A stretch of 64,000 nt of DNA from Ficedula albicollis. Lineage: Eukaryota > Chordata > Aves > Passeriformes > Muscicapidae. The DNA lies in the NCBI RefSeq assembly GCF_000247815.1, contig NC_021700.1:22213208-22277207 (forward strand), read 5' to 3'. Made by a program: the position numbers and the translations under genes. This document shows, in pieces, positions 26,481 to 38,200 of the stretch. Position 1 is the stretch's first letter; each line of letters begins with the position of its first letter. The notes beneath the pieces are model-generated. The model ran no database searches. It saw only the letters and a list, made by a program, of their open reading frames with translations, and was not told the origin of the DNA.

Positions 26481-29400
26481 CTTTTGCTGTCTTTTTCCCC
26501 ACAGCTGCCAACACCTACCTCTTCACCCAGCCTTAGGAAAAAACTTGTGGGGAAAACTCATAAGGTCACATCTCAAGAAGTTACTCAGATTTCCCTTACT
26601 GCCTGATGGGGTATAAAGGACAATCAAAGAGACCACACTTCCCGCAGAAGCCCTTGCAACACCTGATACAATACTCTGTCTGTGCATCTCCTGAGGAAAT
26701 GAGACTTTGCTGACTGTGTGCATTATTTTTATTACCCTTTGAGGGAAAAATAAAAAGGCCTGATTAAAATAAAATATTAGGTTAAGCTTTTCAACATTTT
26801 TTTTTCCCTGTATTTCTGTTCTGTGTGAATACTTACCTTCTGGTTCAAGAACTTAGCCCTCTCTAAATTAAATTAATGGTAAGTGTAGAAAACAGTCATG
26901 TGGCATCAAATGTCTTATGGATGTTCTATAAAATAAAAACGGAGAATGCACTAAAAAATGGATGCAAAGATACTCAGTAAACAAGATAAATACGGATTTA
27001 TCAGTAATGTATAATTTTTACAGGAATGACCTGCTGTTGGAAGCTAGATTTTTAAATTATTTGAAAAATAAAAGGGAATTTGAACAAAATACTTGCTTAG
27101 CCTGAGAAGAAAGATCAGTGACTAAAGAAATATGTTAAGACAATGCCACAAAATGCTTTGAATGCCACAGGTGAATACAGATACAGAAATCGGAAGCCAT
27201 GGAATAATTTTTTCGTCCAAGCTGCACTTTACTACATTTTCTGCTAGTTGAATTTCTGCTTGCCCATACACCCACTGTTGAGGGCAAATGAAACTGTCTT
27301 GGTTTAATCATGATGGGTGTTTCTTCAATCCTTTTATGGGCCTCACATTTTTCAAAGTTAATAATAATCATAATTTTTCCTGTTAATTTCACACTACTAT
27401 CATTCTAGATCCATGATCAGGCTGAATTATCTGCCAGGCATGAGGAATTTGGACTAAAATCCCAGTAAGCATTTTTCTATTGACATTGGATCACTTGGTC
27501 AAGAGAACAACACAGATCTCCTTTGAGCTTTCTCCTTGGCTTTGGTCTACCTAAAAGGTTCATTCACCTTGTTCTTGGTCTAAAAGCCCATGGCAGCTCC
27601 CTTTTGACCTGCTTGATGTCTGTCAGTACCCACTTCAGTCACCACAGCCTTGTCCCTAAACCAGGACTATTTTTGCTATGCTAGTTTGTGAAAATAAAGG
27701 GGGTTTTTGATTTTTCCACAAGGCCTTTTTGAGATAATAAATCTGATGTATGAGATGGGAACCTTAAGTCGCATGCAACACACCAGTTTGTGCTGTATTC
27801 CCTCTTCTGATTTTCCTTTTTCATCCTAGAAATGGATATACATACCTACAGAGGCTTCCTATCTAGCTCTTGGCTTTAATATACTGAGGAATATAAAATA
27901 TGTGGTTTCCCTGTGGTTGAATGAAGTTATGGAAATAAATCCAACCCAACCAGTGCATGGCGATTTCGAATGAAATATTCCCCAAAGTAGTCCTGATGCT
28001 ACATAGCATCTGCTGAATCAAAGAGAAATAAGGGAAGGAAGCCATAATTTAAAATACTTACAGGAATAAAATACGTTCAGGATCAGACTCTTTCTTTTGA
28101 GAATGAATTAGACCTCACATTCCTTCCAGCATTCTTCACTTATTCAGCTATAACCAAGACATCTGGTCAAGGGCTGCAGCATTGGTGATATTCACCCCAC
28201 AAAGGAAAAGCCATGCATAATTCCATTAGCTATGCTGGGGAAAAATTACTTTCTCAGTGTTCACTGACAATGAATGACTGGGTGATAAACTGCCATGATG
28301 AAATTTAACGGTAAAAAAGAGCCTTTTGCATTATGCATGCAGGGAAAAACAGCCCTAGCCTTACATACATATGGATAGACTATAAATGAGCAAATGTCTC
28401 TCAAGAAGAAACCTAGGAGGATTGAAATCACAGAAGAAAATTCTTCACTAGCAAAAGCTCCATACTAAGAAAGTTTAATGTGAGAATCTGTTAAAATGTA
28501 TAAAAGCAGAAGAGAAAGTGTCACATGACACTATGGAAAAAAACCCCATACCTGTTCAAGGAATCCTGCATTCAGTACCCATTATCCCTGCTCAGGAAGG
28601 AAGATGTTTTTTAAAAGTGTGTTGGGGAAAATACAGGAGTACAAAGTATGTTTGGTGCAAAGACAGTCATCATTGCGAGGACTCTGGCATGGAAAGCAGT
28701 CAATAGCAAAGTGATGTGCTGGGCTTCAAAATCCCCACCCAACCTGAACTGTGGTCTGGATCCAGCAGGGTGTCTGCCTATGAGTGGTTTGTGTGCTCCG
28801 CAGCATGATGTGGAAAACTGGGGGTAGTGCATGCAAACTGCTGTCATGGCCAGCCAAGATGGACAAATAGGGAAGAATTCAAACCCTTTCTGGAAGGGTT
28901 TGATGACAGGAGTGAAGCTTGGAGAGGAGGGAGAGTTTGAAAATGCTCCACCTGGTCTGGGCAAGGGCTGGTAGGCAGCTCGTGGAAGGGGGAACACTCC
29001 TGCTTCACACCAGTCACAGCACCTTGCTGGTGGTGAAAGTTGCTTCACTGGGTGGGAGACCTGTGCTGGCTTTTGGCTGGGGTAGGAAGAGAAGGACCAG
29101 ACCCCCTTCTAGGCCACTTCCACAGAGGGCTGAAAAGCAAACTGGTGGAGATGGCCTGCCCTCCATGTGCTCTTACCTTTGCATCTCACTGCCAGTGCCA
29201 AGCTCTCCCCTCCTTTCTCATGCTGTGCAGCAAGGGCAGGTCAGCATTCTGTCAGGGTTTGGAGGCTTATCAGAAATGCATCAGAAGAAACACAGCCTCT
29301 GGAAAGTGGTCTGGAGCTCCCACAAGAAAAGATTTATTGTGTTCCCTTCTGCCAGCTGGGCTGGAGTAGCTATACGAACATTTTTTTTCTCTCTCTCCCT

Positions 29401-29991
29401 TTTGACATCTGACAGTTTGACTTCTGCCTGGAGCCTGGGAGCCTAGAGGTTGGTAAAAAGTAATCAAGAAGTAATTACTCTTTCAGAAATAATTCAGTTC
29501 AGGTTTGGATACAATTTTAGATGGAGGCTTGAGGGCAGTGGAGAATTTTTATTGTGTTGGAGTACTCTAGCTCTGCCTTTGGCAGCATACACGAGGCTGT
29601 GTTTCAGCTTGCTCATTAGGGCAGAAATAAGCTGGCTCTCAGGAGCGCATGGGAACTTGTGTTTGTAACACAGTTACACTAAAAAGCAGTGCTCATTAAA
29701 CTTCTTTTGCTCTGTTTTTAAAAAAGAGTAGTTTTGAATTTCCAAGCCCTTGCTACTTGCCATGAAGCCTTCATTTTTAGGGAAATCATTTTCCTCTTTT
29801 ATATTTCTGTTTCCTCAAAAAGATTTTTTCTGTTGCAGAAATGGTGACCTGGGGTCAGTGGTGATGCTCACACAGTGGAAACAGGGCCTGGCTATTGCAC
29901 CTCACTTTTAATACCAACCAGGATGCACAGCCTTTTTCTTTGGGTTCTGATGCTCCATCACAATTCCCTCTGCATTCCACATGTCTGTCCT

Positions 29992-30064
29992 GAAAGAAGG
30001 AGGAGGAGGAGGAGGAAGAGGAGGAGAAGAAGAAGGAGGAGGAGAAGGAGGAAGAGGAGGAGGG
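29992..30064. repeat. Purine-only tract (GGA/GAA-rich)
   Basis: About 70 bases of A and G only, mostly GGA and GAA triplets. Arg- or Glu/Gly-rich translations of this tract are products of the triplet repeat and are not considered coding. Confidence 0.93.
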
Positions 30065-30843
30065 ACTGACTGGCAGGCAGCACCTGGGTGCTTAGCCGCT
30101 AGTGGTAGTGCTGCATGCTGGCTGGCACCACGTCTTTCCCCCCAGGCAGCAGCAGCTGGCTGGCCCCCAGCCCAGTGCTAGAAGCAGACACAAATGCTTT
30201 GGAGGCTGAGCCTATTCTGGAACAACTCGTTTTCTAATAATGGTAAAATGTCTGCTTTGCCCCCACTGCATGGACCACCCACTTCTCTCCATCCATGGTG
30301 AAGGTTTCTGCTGCTCCAGGGATGTTCCTGGTGGCCCACACTAGGTAGGGGCTGTGGGAATGGATCTCAGGTAAGGATGGCACCTTGGGGCTCCTGCCTG
30401 GTATGCTGGCATCCTTGCCAGCTCCCAGAGCCAGACTGTACCACCAGGAGGCTGGGTTGCAGAGAAACATGGAGCTACAGACAAAGACAGCTTGGAGAGT
30501 AGCTGAGTTATAATTCAGATCCTAGTTTGTCCTGGCAAGTGAATTGTCCTTCACTCCAGACTAGAGAATAAATCCACAGTTCAATCTTCAGTGAGCCCAG
30601 AGAAGCGAGATAAAGCAAACCAGATGTGTGATTTCCTGAGCCTTTGGCATAAACCTCACAAATTGAGGGGTTGCTCCTGGAGGTAACTATTATAGTTATA
30701 CCACTGTGGAGAACAATTATGTTTTTATTCTGATACAGCCTAAATTCTGTTGCAGCACACAAGGCACCATGTAACACAACGTTTTGAAGCAGGAGTCATA
30801 TGGTGGCTGCACTGGTGCAGTGAATGGGGCAGAGCAGGGAGGA

Positions 30844-31728
30844 GGAATAGGAATAGGAATAGGAATAGGAATAGGAATAGGAATAGGAATAGGAATAGGA
30901 ATAGGAATAGGAATAGGAATAGGAATAGGAATAGGAATAGGAATAGGAATAGGAATAGGAATAGGAATAGGAATAGGAATAGGAATAGGAATAGGAATAG
31001 GAATAGGAATAGGAATAGGAATAGGAATAGGAATAGGAATAGGAATAGGAATAGGAATAGGAATAGGAATAGGAATAGGAATAGGAATAGGAATAGGAAT
31101 AGGAATAGGAATAGGAATAGGAATAGGAATAGGAATAGGAATAGGAATAGGAATAGGAATAGGAATAGGAATAGGAATAGGAATAGGAATAGGAATAGGA
31201 ATAGGAATAGGAATAGGAATAGGAATAGGAATAGGAATAGGAATAGGAATAGGAATAGGAATAGGAATAGGAATAGGAATAGGAATAGGAATAGGAATAG
31301 GAATAGGAATAGGAATAGGAATAGGAATAGGAATAGGAATAGGAATAGGAATAGGAATAGGAATAGGAATAGGAATAGGAATAGGAATAGGAATAGGAAT
31401 AGGAATAGGAATAGGAATAGGAATAGGAATAGGAATAGGAATAGGAATAGGAATAGGAATAGGAATAGGAATAGGAATAGGAATAGGAATAGGAATAGGA
31501 ATAGGAATAGGAATAGGAATAGGAATAGGAATAGGAATAGGAATAGGAATAGGAATAGGAATAGGAATAGGAATAGGAATAGGAATAGGAATAGGAATAG
31601 GAATAGGAATAGGAATAGGAATAGGAATAGGAATAGGAATAGGAATAGGAATAGGAATAGGAATAGGAATAGGAATAGGAATAGGAATAGGAATAGGAAT
31701 AGGAATAGGAATAGGAATAGGAATAGGA
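30844..31728. repeat. Hexanucleotide microsatellite (GGAATA)n, about 147 copies
   Basis: A perfect GGAATA repeat spans 885 bp with no substitution that I can see. The unit has no stop codon in four of the six frames, which explains the frames of 328-396 codons translating as alternating dipeptides (GI, RN, PI, SY, FL). None is a gene. It is a different unit from the GGAAT of primate satellites. Confidence 0.97.
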
Positions 31729-34700
31729 CCATCTAAGCATTGGTCTGTAAACCATGACATGAACAAAGGTGTATACCTTTTCCAGCTGATCTGCCAGCTC
31801 TCTTGCCAGGGCATCGGCGTAATGCCAGTGCTCACCATGCCATGCCATGGCAGGACAGCTGTTGGTAGGAGAGGTCTCTTCATGGAGACACCAACTGCCA
31901 AGCTAACGGCATCTTGCTCCCCATGTGCTCTGAAGCGGATGCGAGTTTTTCAACAACTTCTTTTTACTTCTTAATTAGGCTGTTAAGTTGGCAGCCAGAC
32001 CTTCAGCCTAGCCTCTCACAAGTCCCAGCAGGACTCTGGCCTAGGACTTGTGCTTTGAGGGTGGTGTTTTCTCAGGCAGCCTCCCTCTAAGTCCTACAGC
32101 CATTCATTTGTGAAACAGCTCAAGCACCACCCTTTCCCCCATTTCATGGGCCTGAAGCAGAGGAACCTGGCTGCAAACCAGCAGAGCAAGCTAGAACATG
32201 CTAGATGTTAAGCATGTGGCAAGCACTCGTGAAGCTGACTAGGGGACTCTCTTCATTCTGCGTCTCAGAGATCTAGATGGGGCCTTGTATCATTGCATCT
32301 ACCAGAGTCCTTGGCCTGAGATCCTAGTGAGGCTCTAGATCCAGCCCGTTCCACTGGGTGCTTGCAGACTGCATGCCCAAGCAGGAGCTGTGTGCCTAAG
32401 GCCCACCAGAGGGTACTGAAATCAGCATTGCTCCCTCACTCCCACCTCACTCTGAAGGAGGAGCTGGGAACATCACAGGCCCCAGGATAATTATCTCCAA
32501 ATGCTCTGCCTTTCCCCTTTACTTTCCTTTACTCTCTGTTGTTGTAGGGGGCTCTCAGGCCTCAGCCAAATCTGAATGAATAGGACCAAATCTAGTGCCA
32601 CAGCTCAGATTTACACCAGAGAAGCAGCAGAGGTCCCTTTTCCTGGAGCTTTCCTCCTCCTGCTACGCCAAACATGCCAGCCTGAGGAGGGACAGCTCAC
32701 TGCATATGTGCAGTCTGGGATGCAGACACTCCCTGGGACCCCAAACTTCCCAACTCCCAGGTGTAGCTGGGCCTCACTTCTGCTTCCCTTTCTGGCCCGT
32801 AGATTTCAGCTGGTAGACGCAATCCTGCAGATTAGGCTTTCACGTTGTTTACATGCAGCCAGCTCACAGCGCTTTGCAGTCCAGCAAGCAAACATTTAAA
32901 GGCTAAACCCAGTGTGCCAGGCAGCTCCAAGGCAACTGGCACCTTCATATGTGTCTTGCTCCCCATGTTTCACCGAGCCACACTCGCAGACCTGCATTCT
33001 GCTGCTGTATACCTGTATCTAGTTAGACTACTTTGAGTCTTTCCTCAGGCTAAACCCACGCTAAGGCAAAGGATTAAATTCTGAGGACTGTTCCTAGAGA
33101 TTTGAATTTTGCTTCCTGCTTTCTTTTTTGGACAAAGATCTATTATATCAAAATAAAGTTTTGCAAACTTCAGCTACAATCAACAGGAGTTCACCTAACT
33201 AAAGACCCTTGCTTTTAAGACAAGCCAAAGAAAATTAAATATGCTTTGTATTAAGTATAAACTCTTCATCCTACTGGGAATTTTTCAATTCTGCTAGTAA
33301 TGTGATCCATAAAAAAGCAAAGATAGGCAGATAGACAATTTTTTTGAAGTGTGATTCACTAAAGCACCCCCTGTTATTTGAAGATACCATCTTGGGTCTT
33401 GTTGACATTATCAGCTTAACAAAAATACTCCATGCCTGATTTGAGTGCAACTCAGTGGTAAATCATTCATAACTCAGTTATCAAAATTTATGTGCGCATT
33501 TCATACACTGGCAGTCATTGCAACATATATTCATTCCACTATGGCATGGTACAGCTACAAAATGACCCCATGTGTCAGCAAGCATCCTCGTGTAATTGCA
33601 AGGCCCCTTGTGCCATGGTTGTTGACAGCACTCTTATTTCACAGGTTTAGAAATTGAGTTCTATGGGGTTTGGGATTTCTTTTTAGGAGATGGAGCAAAA
33701 TTCCAACTTTTATCATGGCATGTTGCTCATATGGAGTCTCTGCTTCCAGACTGTGTTTGCAGGCTACCACAACTCTACTGACAGTGTGGACTTAAAGTAA
33801 ATTAAATCATCATTATACTATTCTCTCCGTAGTTCAGATCCTTATACCTACTTTATTAACAGTTAATAGTTGGTCTGCATTAGCTACAGCCCAGTAGCAA
33901 AATGATCATGAGTAATTTTTTGTGCATCTCATACGTTTAATGCATTTCAGCATGGTGTATTAGCTACCTGAGAGTTTTTATCAGAAGCATATGGTTTGGA
34001 CTGACTATCCATCACCTATACTTCCCTTTTGAATATCTTCACTAGATGAGATGAATTAAAAGGAATGTTTAACAGATCAGAAAAAAAAAATCATCAGGGG
34101 ACAAAAAATGAGAACAATTACTGAAGAATATTAGCAAAATGATTGAGTAAAGAAATATTTCACAGTAGCAAATTTGAACAACCTGTGAATCACTGAGTTT
34201 TAGCCTAGAAAACCTGTAAGAAATAAAGTCAAATTTTATGCTTACAGATTGTGGTTTTCCACAGTGCTGATTTCTTATGGCTTTGGTAGCACATTTTTGC
34301 ACAGATATTTTACCAGAGATGTCTAGTCAGCCACCTGTGCTACCAAAGAGAAGGATTTTCAGTAGACATGCTTATATAATGTTAGCATCTACTATAAAAT
34401 GAGAAAGGATGTGAAGATAGATTAGGAACACTGCAGAAAGAAACAGAGCCATATTTTGTATGAAGTAAACTCTGTGCTTGCTTAAATCCCTACCTCTTAA
34501 AGACTCCATATGCTTAAAACTAAGGGCTTGTTTGAATTACTTGTGAATATGAGTGAAAGAGTGCAAAACAATTTATTTTGGACTTTAGTCCCTCCTTCTC
34601 ATTACTTCATCTCCAGAGGCTAATGAAAAACTGTAAATGTTTTCTGGCAGAGTAATACACTGTTATGGATTAGAAATTTCCCAAGGGTATGTCCAGATGA

Positions 34701-36576
34701 TTATAAGTGATCAAATTGCTGCTTGCATGGTTTTAGCCCACCCTAGTTGTGAAGCTAAACTTGTTATTTAACCCCTGAAAGTGGCTGAAGCTCTAGGGTT
34801 TTATTCCCCTGTGAGAAGTGGAAAGGCAGTGTTTGGGAAGGGTCCCTGCTCCCTACAGCCCTATGGCCAGGCAAAGAGTGACCAGTGAATCAGGGCAAAA
34901 TGAAAAGCTCTGACCATGGAAGGAGATGATGTTCACTGGCTCTACGTGACAATACTGGGAGCAGCTGAAAAAGGGATGAGAAGGAAAGTAGCATTAACCC
35001 ATTGGAAGAGTGATTTGGCCTTGCAGGAGATTTTGTTAGATCTGAATTTGCTCTGGTTTAGAAATAGCCCTTCAGACTCTTGCTTATCCATCAAGAACAG
35101 CTTAGGAAGTGGAATATTTCAGATGGAGACCAAACAGATCATCACCTCATGGATTTTCCCTAAGGGATAAAACTCTGACATTTGTCATGCCTCATCCCAG
35201 TGACTCAGAGAAAACCAGGTACCCCACTGCATTCAATGCTGTAAGGAACCCTCAGGCAGACCTTCCCAGTTACTCCACATGGGGTTCAGACTTGGGAAAA
35301 GCACCAGAGAAGAACCAATGACCACAATTCATCTCACTTTTGATGGCCATCATGTGGCTGAACTTTACCAATAGTATAAGGGTTGAAACTCAGCTTGCTT
35401 GACTCTGATTCTTTGACTATTTTGCCAAACTAGTTTAAATTACTCCCCCCATTCTGTGCTCTAAAAGATGTATGTCTTGCTGACTTTAAAATTAACTAAG
35501 TCATCAGACATATCTCCCTGACTTTTATTTAACTCTGACCACTTCAGAAAAAAAACAGGTGTGTAGGCATCCCCTAATGCTTCTAGATAGCGCCTAGTAC
35601 TCATCATTGTTGCATATGTAACAGAACCATTTAGACCATTGTCTGATAAAGGTTTGATAATTTCTTCTTTCCTTAAGGCCAAAAAGTCCAGAGAAATCTT
35701 TTCAAAGCATTTCCATTTTATAGTAGTTGAACTGTCCATGGAAAATTTTTGGTTGGTGATTTTCCTTTGTAGCATAAAGACTGTTGTCAAGCAGTGAATG
35801 ATGGCTGGTTGTCACTTCCATGTTCCTTACAGCTGTGACTTATTACCACTCAGTGCTTCTGATTCATTGCCTAAGTTTGTGTGTCAAACCAGAGCAGAAC
35901 CTGTCAGTTTGCACATGGCAAAAGCATCAGCTGACAACAGCTGGAAGAAGGCATGAGAAAGCACAGCTTACTAAAGTGTCCTATGGCTTGCAAGTTAGTT
36001 AAATGCACATACAAGCTTTTATTTTGCAATGAACTCTCTGTGGATCTTGTCTTACTTTAGCAGCAGTTTTTACTTAGATCAATTTTAGAGGATTTATTTT
36101 CTGAAATGTTGCGCTTATACTTCAGACACAGTTCAAAACTTACTGTGAAGTTTCTCCAGTTTCACCCCTTACACAGTAGCCTTTTGCACAGTTCCTGCCA
36201 TACCTTTTTTCATTCTTACTCAAATATGCCAAACTCCTCATCAGGATGAACCATGCAAGAGAGAAGGACTTTTAACTTAATTTATAATATAGCCAGCAAA
36301 ATCTGTGAATTAAATATAAATTAATTTCTCCTCGGTAAATATCATATATAAACTGTTCTTCTAGATATGCAAAGACAAGTAAAAAAACATATGTGCCTGA
36401 AAAAAGATTTGGTGTGATTTTGCAGATGCATTCAGTGACAGCATTTTTTCAACCTGATTTAGCAGCAAATGAAAACAGAATGAAAAATGCTAGGTTTCAG
36501 CCAATACTGTGGAATCTTCCTTTAGGCCATTAAATGTTTCATTATGACAGATATTACAACTTGAAAATATTCCTTA
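31729..36576. other. Unassigned non-coding sequence
   Basis: No gene or named transposon is recognised. A minus-strand frame at 35461-35790 (109 codons) is open in otherwise AT-rich sequence, but it lacks a recognisable domain and has an in-frame stop shortly upstream. An A-rich stretch near 34080 and ordinary AT-rich DNA make up the remainder. Confidence 0.5.
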
Positions 36577-36885
36577 TCTTTCTTTTCTTTTCTTTTCTTT
36601 TCTTTTCTTCTTTCTTTCTCTCTCTCTTTCTCTCTCTCTCTTTCTCTCTTTCTCTCTTTCTCTCTTTCTCTCTTTCTCTCTTTCTCTCTCTTTCTCTTTC
36701 TCTCTTTCTTTCTCTCTCTCTTTCTCTCTCTTTCTCCCTCTTTCTTTTTTTCTCTCTCTCACTCTTTTCTTTCTTTCTCTCTCTCTCTCTCTTCCTTCTT
36801 TCCTTCCTTCCTGCCTTCCTGCCTTCCTGCCTGCCTTCCTTCCCACCTTCCTGCCTGCCCTCCTTCCTGCCTTCCTCCCTCCCTC
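36577..36885. repeat. Long polypyrimidine tract (TTTTC, TTTC, TC, CCTT types)
   Basis: About 310 bases almost wholly of T and C grade from TTTTC repeats through TC/TTTC into CCTT/CCTG repeats. A few G and A bases occur at the right end. Frames across it translate as Ser/Leu/Phe-rich or Arg/Glu/Lys-rich sequence and are not coding. The right end is part of the duplicated block that recurs at 37872. Confidence 0.95.
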
Positions 36886-37169
36886 ATTTTGGCTCCATCT
36901 TTGATGGTCTCACTTTAGTCAGATTAGCAAAACAGGTAAAGCTGCATTTCTACTAATAAGCCTGTTGGAGTCCTAGCCAATTGGTTGAAGGGCTGAGGAT
37001 GTTGAAAATACATATCCAATTATGATCTGGCTGTGGTCCCTGTTTGGCTAATGTATCAAATGTCATTTCCAACTGAAAAAAGCACACTCTGTCACTAATG
37101 TTGTTTTATACATAGCACAAAGTGTACTCTTGAGAAACAGCCTGATCTTCTGATACACTGCAAAGCTTT
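36841..37169 (+). repeat. Direct repeat X, copy 1 (329 bp)
   Basis: This block reads identically, as far as I can check by eye, to 37872-38200, at a constant offset of 1,031. It starts in the C/T-rich tail of the pyrimidine tract (TCCCACCTTCC) and ends at GCAAAGCTTT. The content is unique-looking non-coding sequence. Confidence 0.95.
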
Positions 37170-37871
37170 TAAAGAATAGGCAAATTTTACCTTATAAAGA
37201 AGAAAAGTCTGTTCTCAGGAAGCTCCTTTTCTGATAGTTAAAGTGGCACAATGATAAAGGTCCTTTTGAACATCAGTGCTCTGACAAAATTTGATGTTTT
37301 CAGTAAAAATTATTAGTTTGATATACTGTTTTAAAATAGAGAGATTTGTTAATGTCTTTTGTTTAGTCATGATCAAAATTATAAACAATTAAATGTTTTG
37401 AAAGTATATGAATACAAGTACAGAAGAAAAAACATTATGAAAGTTAGGAAAATATATGTTTACAAATTTATCCTTATTTAACATATCTACTCTTTCTCTA
37501 TCCCAAAAAGAATAATCTCTTTTTATGTGTTTAGATCTGCAAATGCAGTTTAGAAGCTATCTTTAATGATGACAATGGTAGCATGTCTGGTGACAGACAT
37601 CACCACATCCTAAACCTAGTGTAAGTAGGAATATTTTAGAACACCACTATGTGAAAGAGCGTCAATATTGCTATATCATTTTTTAAGAGAAATAAAAGAA
37701 TTCCATTTTTTTTTAAATATATGTATATGGTCAGTGCAGCTCTTTAATCCCTGAGACCTAGTATTTATTAATAGAACAAGATAGCACTTCAGTTTTTGTC
37801 CTTACAGAAGAGCTACATTGATCTTCTATTAAATTTATAAACCTTTTCATACTGATGGTTTTATTTAGTAA
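37170..37871. other. 702-bp spacer between direct repeats
   Basis: AT-rich sequence with no gene or recognised repeat. It separates the two copies of X and is not itself duplicated in the window. Confidence 0.6.
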
Positions 37872-38200
37872 TCCCACCTTCCTGCCTGCCCTCCTTCCTG
37901 CCTTCCTCCCTCCCTCATTTTGGCTCCATCTTTGATGGTCTCACTTTAGTCAGATTAGCAAAACAGGTAAAGCTGCATTTCTACTAATAAGCCTGTTGGA
38001 GTCCTAGCCAATTGGTTGAAGGGCTGAGGATGTTGAAAATACATATCCAATTATGATCTGGCTGTGGTCCCTGTTTGGCTAATGTATCAAATGTCATTTC
38101 CAACTGAAAAAAGCACACTCTGTCACTAATGTTGTTTTATACATAGCACAAAGTGTACTCTTGAGAAACAGCCTGATCTTCTGATACACTGCAAAGCTTT
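37872..38200 (+). repeat. Direct repeat X, copy 2 (329 bp)
   Basis: Second copy of the 329-bp block. It is preceded by TTAGTAA rather than by the pyrimidine tract and followed by GTCAAAAATAGG rather than TAAAGAATAGG. The absence of visible differences implies a very recent event or an assembly join. Confidence 0.95.

Larger units (their letters stand above)
19561..30843. other. Unassigned non-coding sequence
   Basis: This is the longest stretch without a transposon I can name. Open frames reach 182 codons (20186-20734, minus), 175 codons (28919-29446, plus) and 138 codons (25504-25920, plus). All overlap open frames on the other strand and match no known family, so I do not call genes. Small tandem duplications (21391-21474, 26357-26480), a purine tract (29992-30064) and a homeodomain-type motif cluster (about 24960-25130) are listed separately. 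Confidence 0.5.

Noticed and set aside
28919..29446. 175-codon plus-strand frame
   Set aside because: No recognisable domain, and alternative frames overlap on both strands.
30844..31728. Possible relation to GGAAT pericentromeric satellite
   Set aside because: The unit is a strict 6-mer GGAATA, not GGAAT, and it is a single local array.
30717..31974. Open frames of 328-396 codons across the GGAATA array
   Set aside because: Dipeptide repeats from a hexanucleotide microsatellite. The unique flanks are only a few dozen codons and match nothing.
35461..35813. 109-codon minus-strand frame in AT-rich sequence
   Set aside because: I considered an exapted transposase or retro-pseudogene. An upstream in-frame stop, a non-ATG apparent start and no recognisable motif leave it unsupported.
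36534..36956. 140-codon Ser/Leu/Phe-rich frame with signal-peptide-like look
   Set aside because: It is the translation of the polypyrimidine tract.
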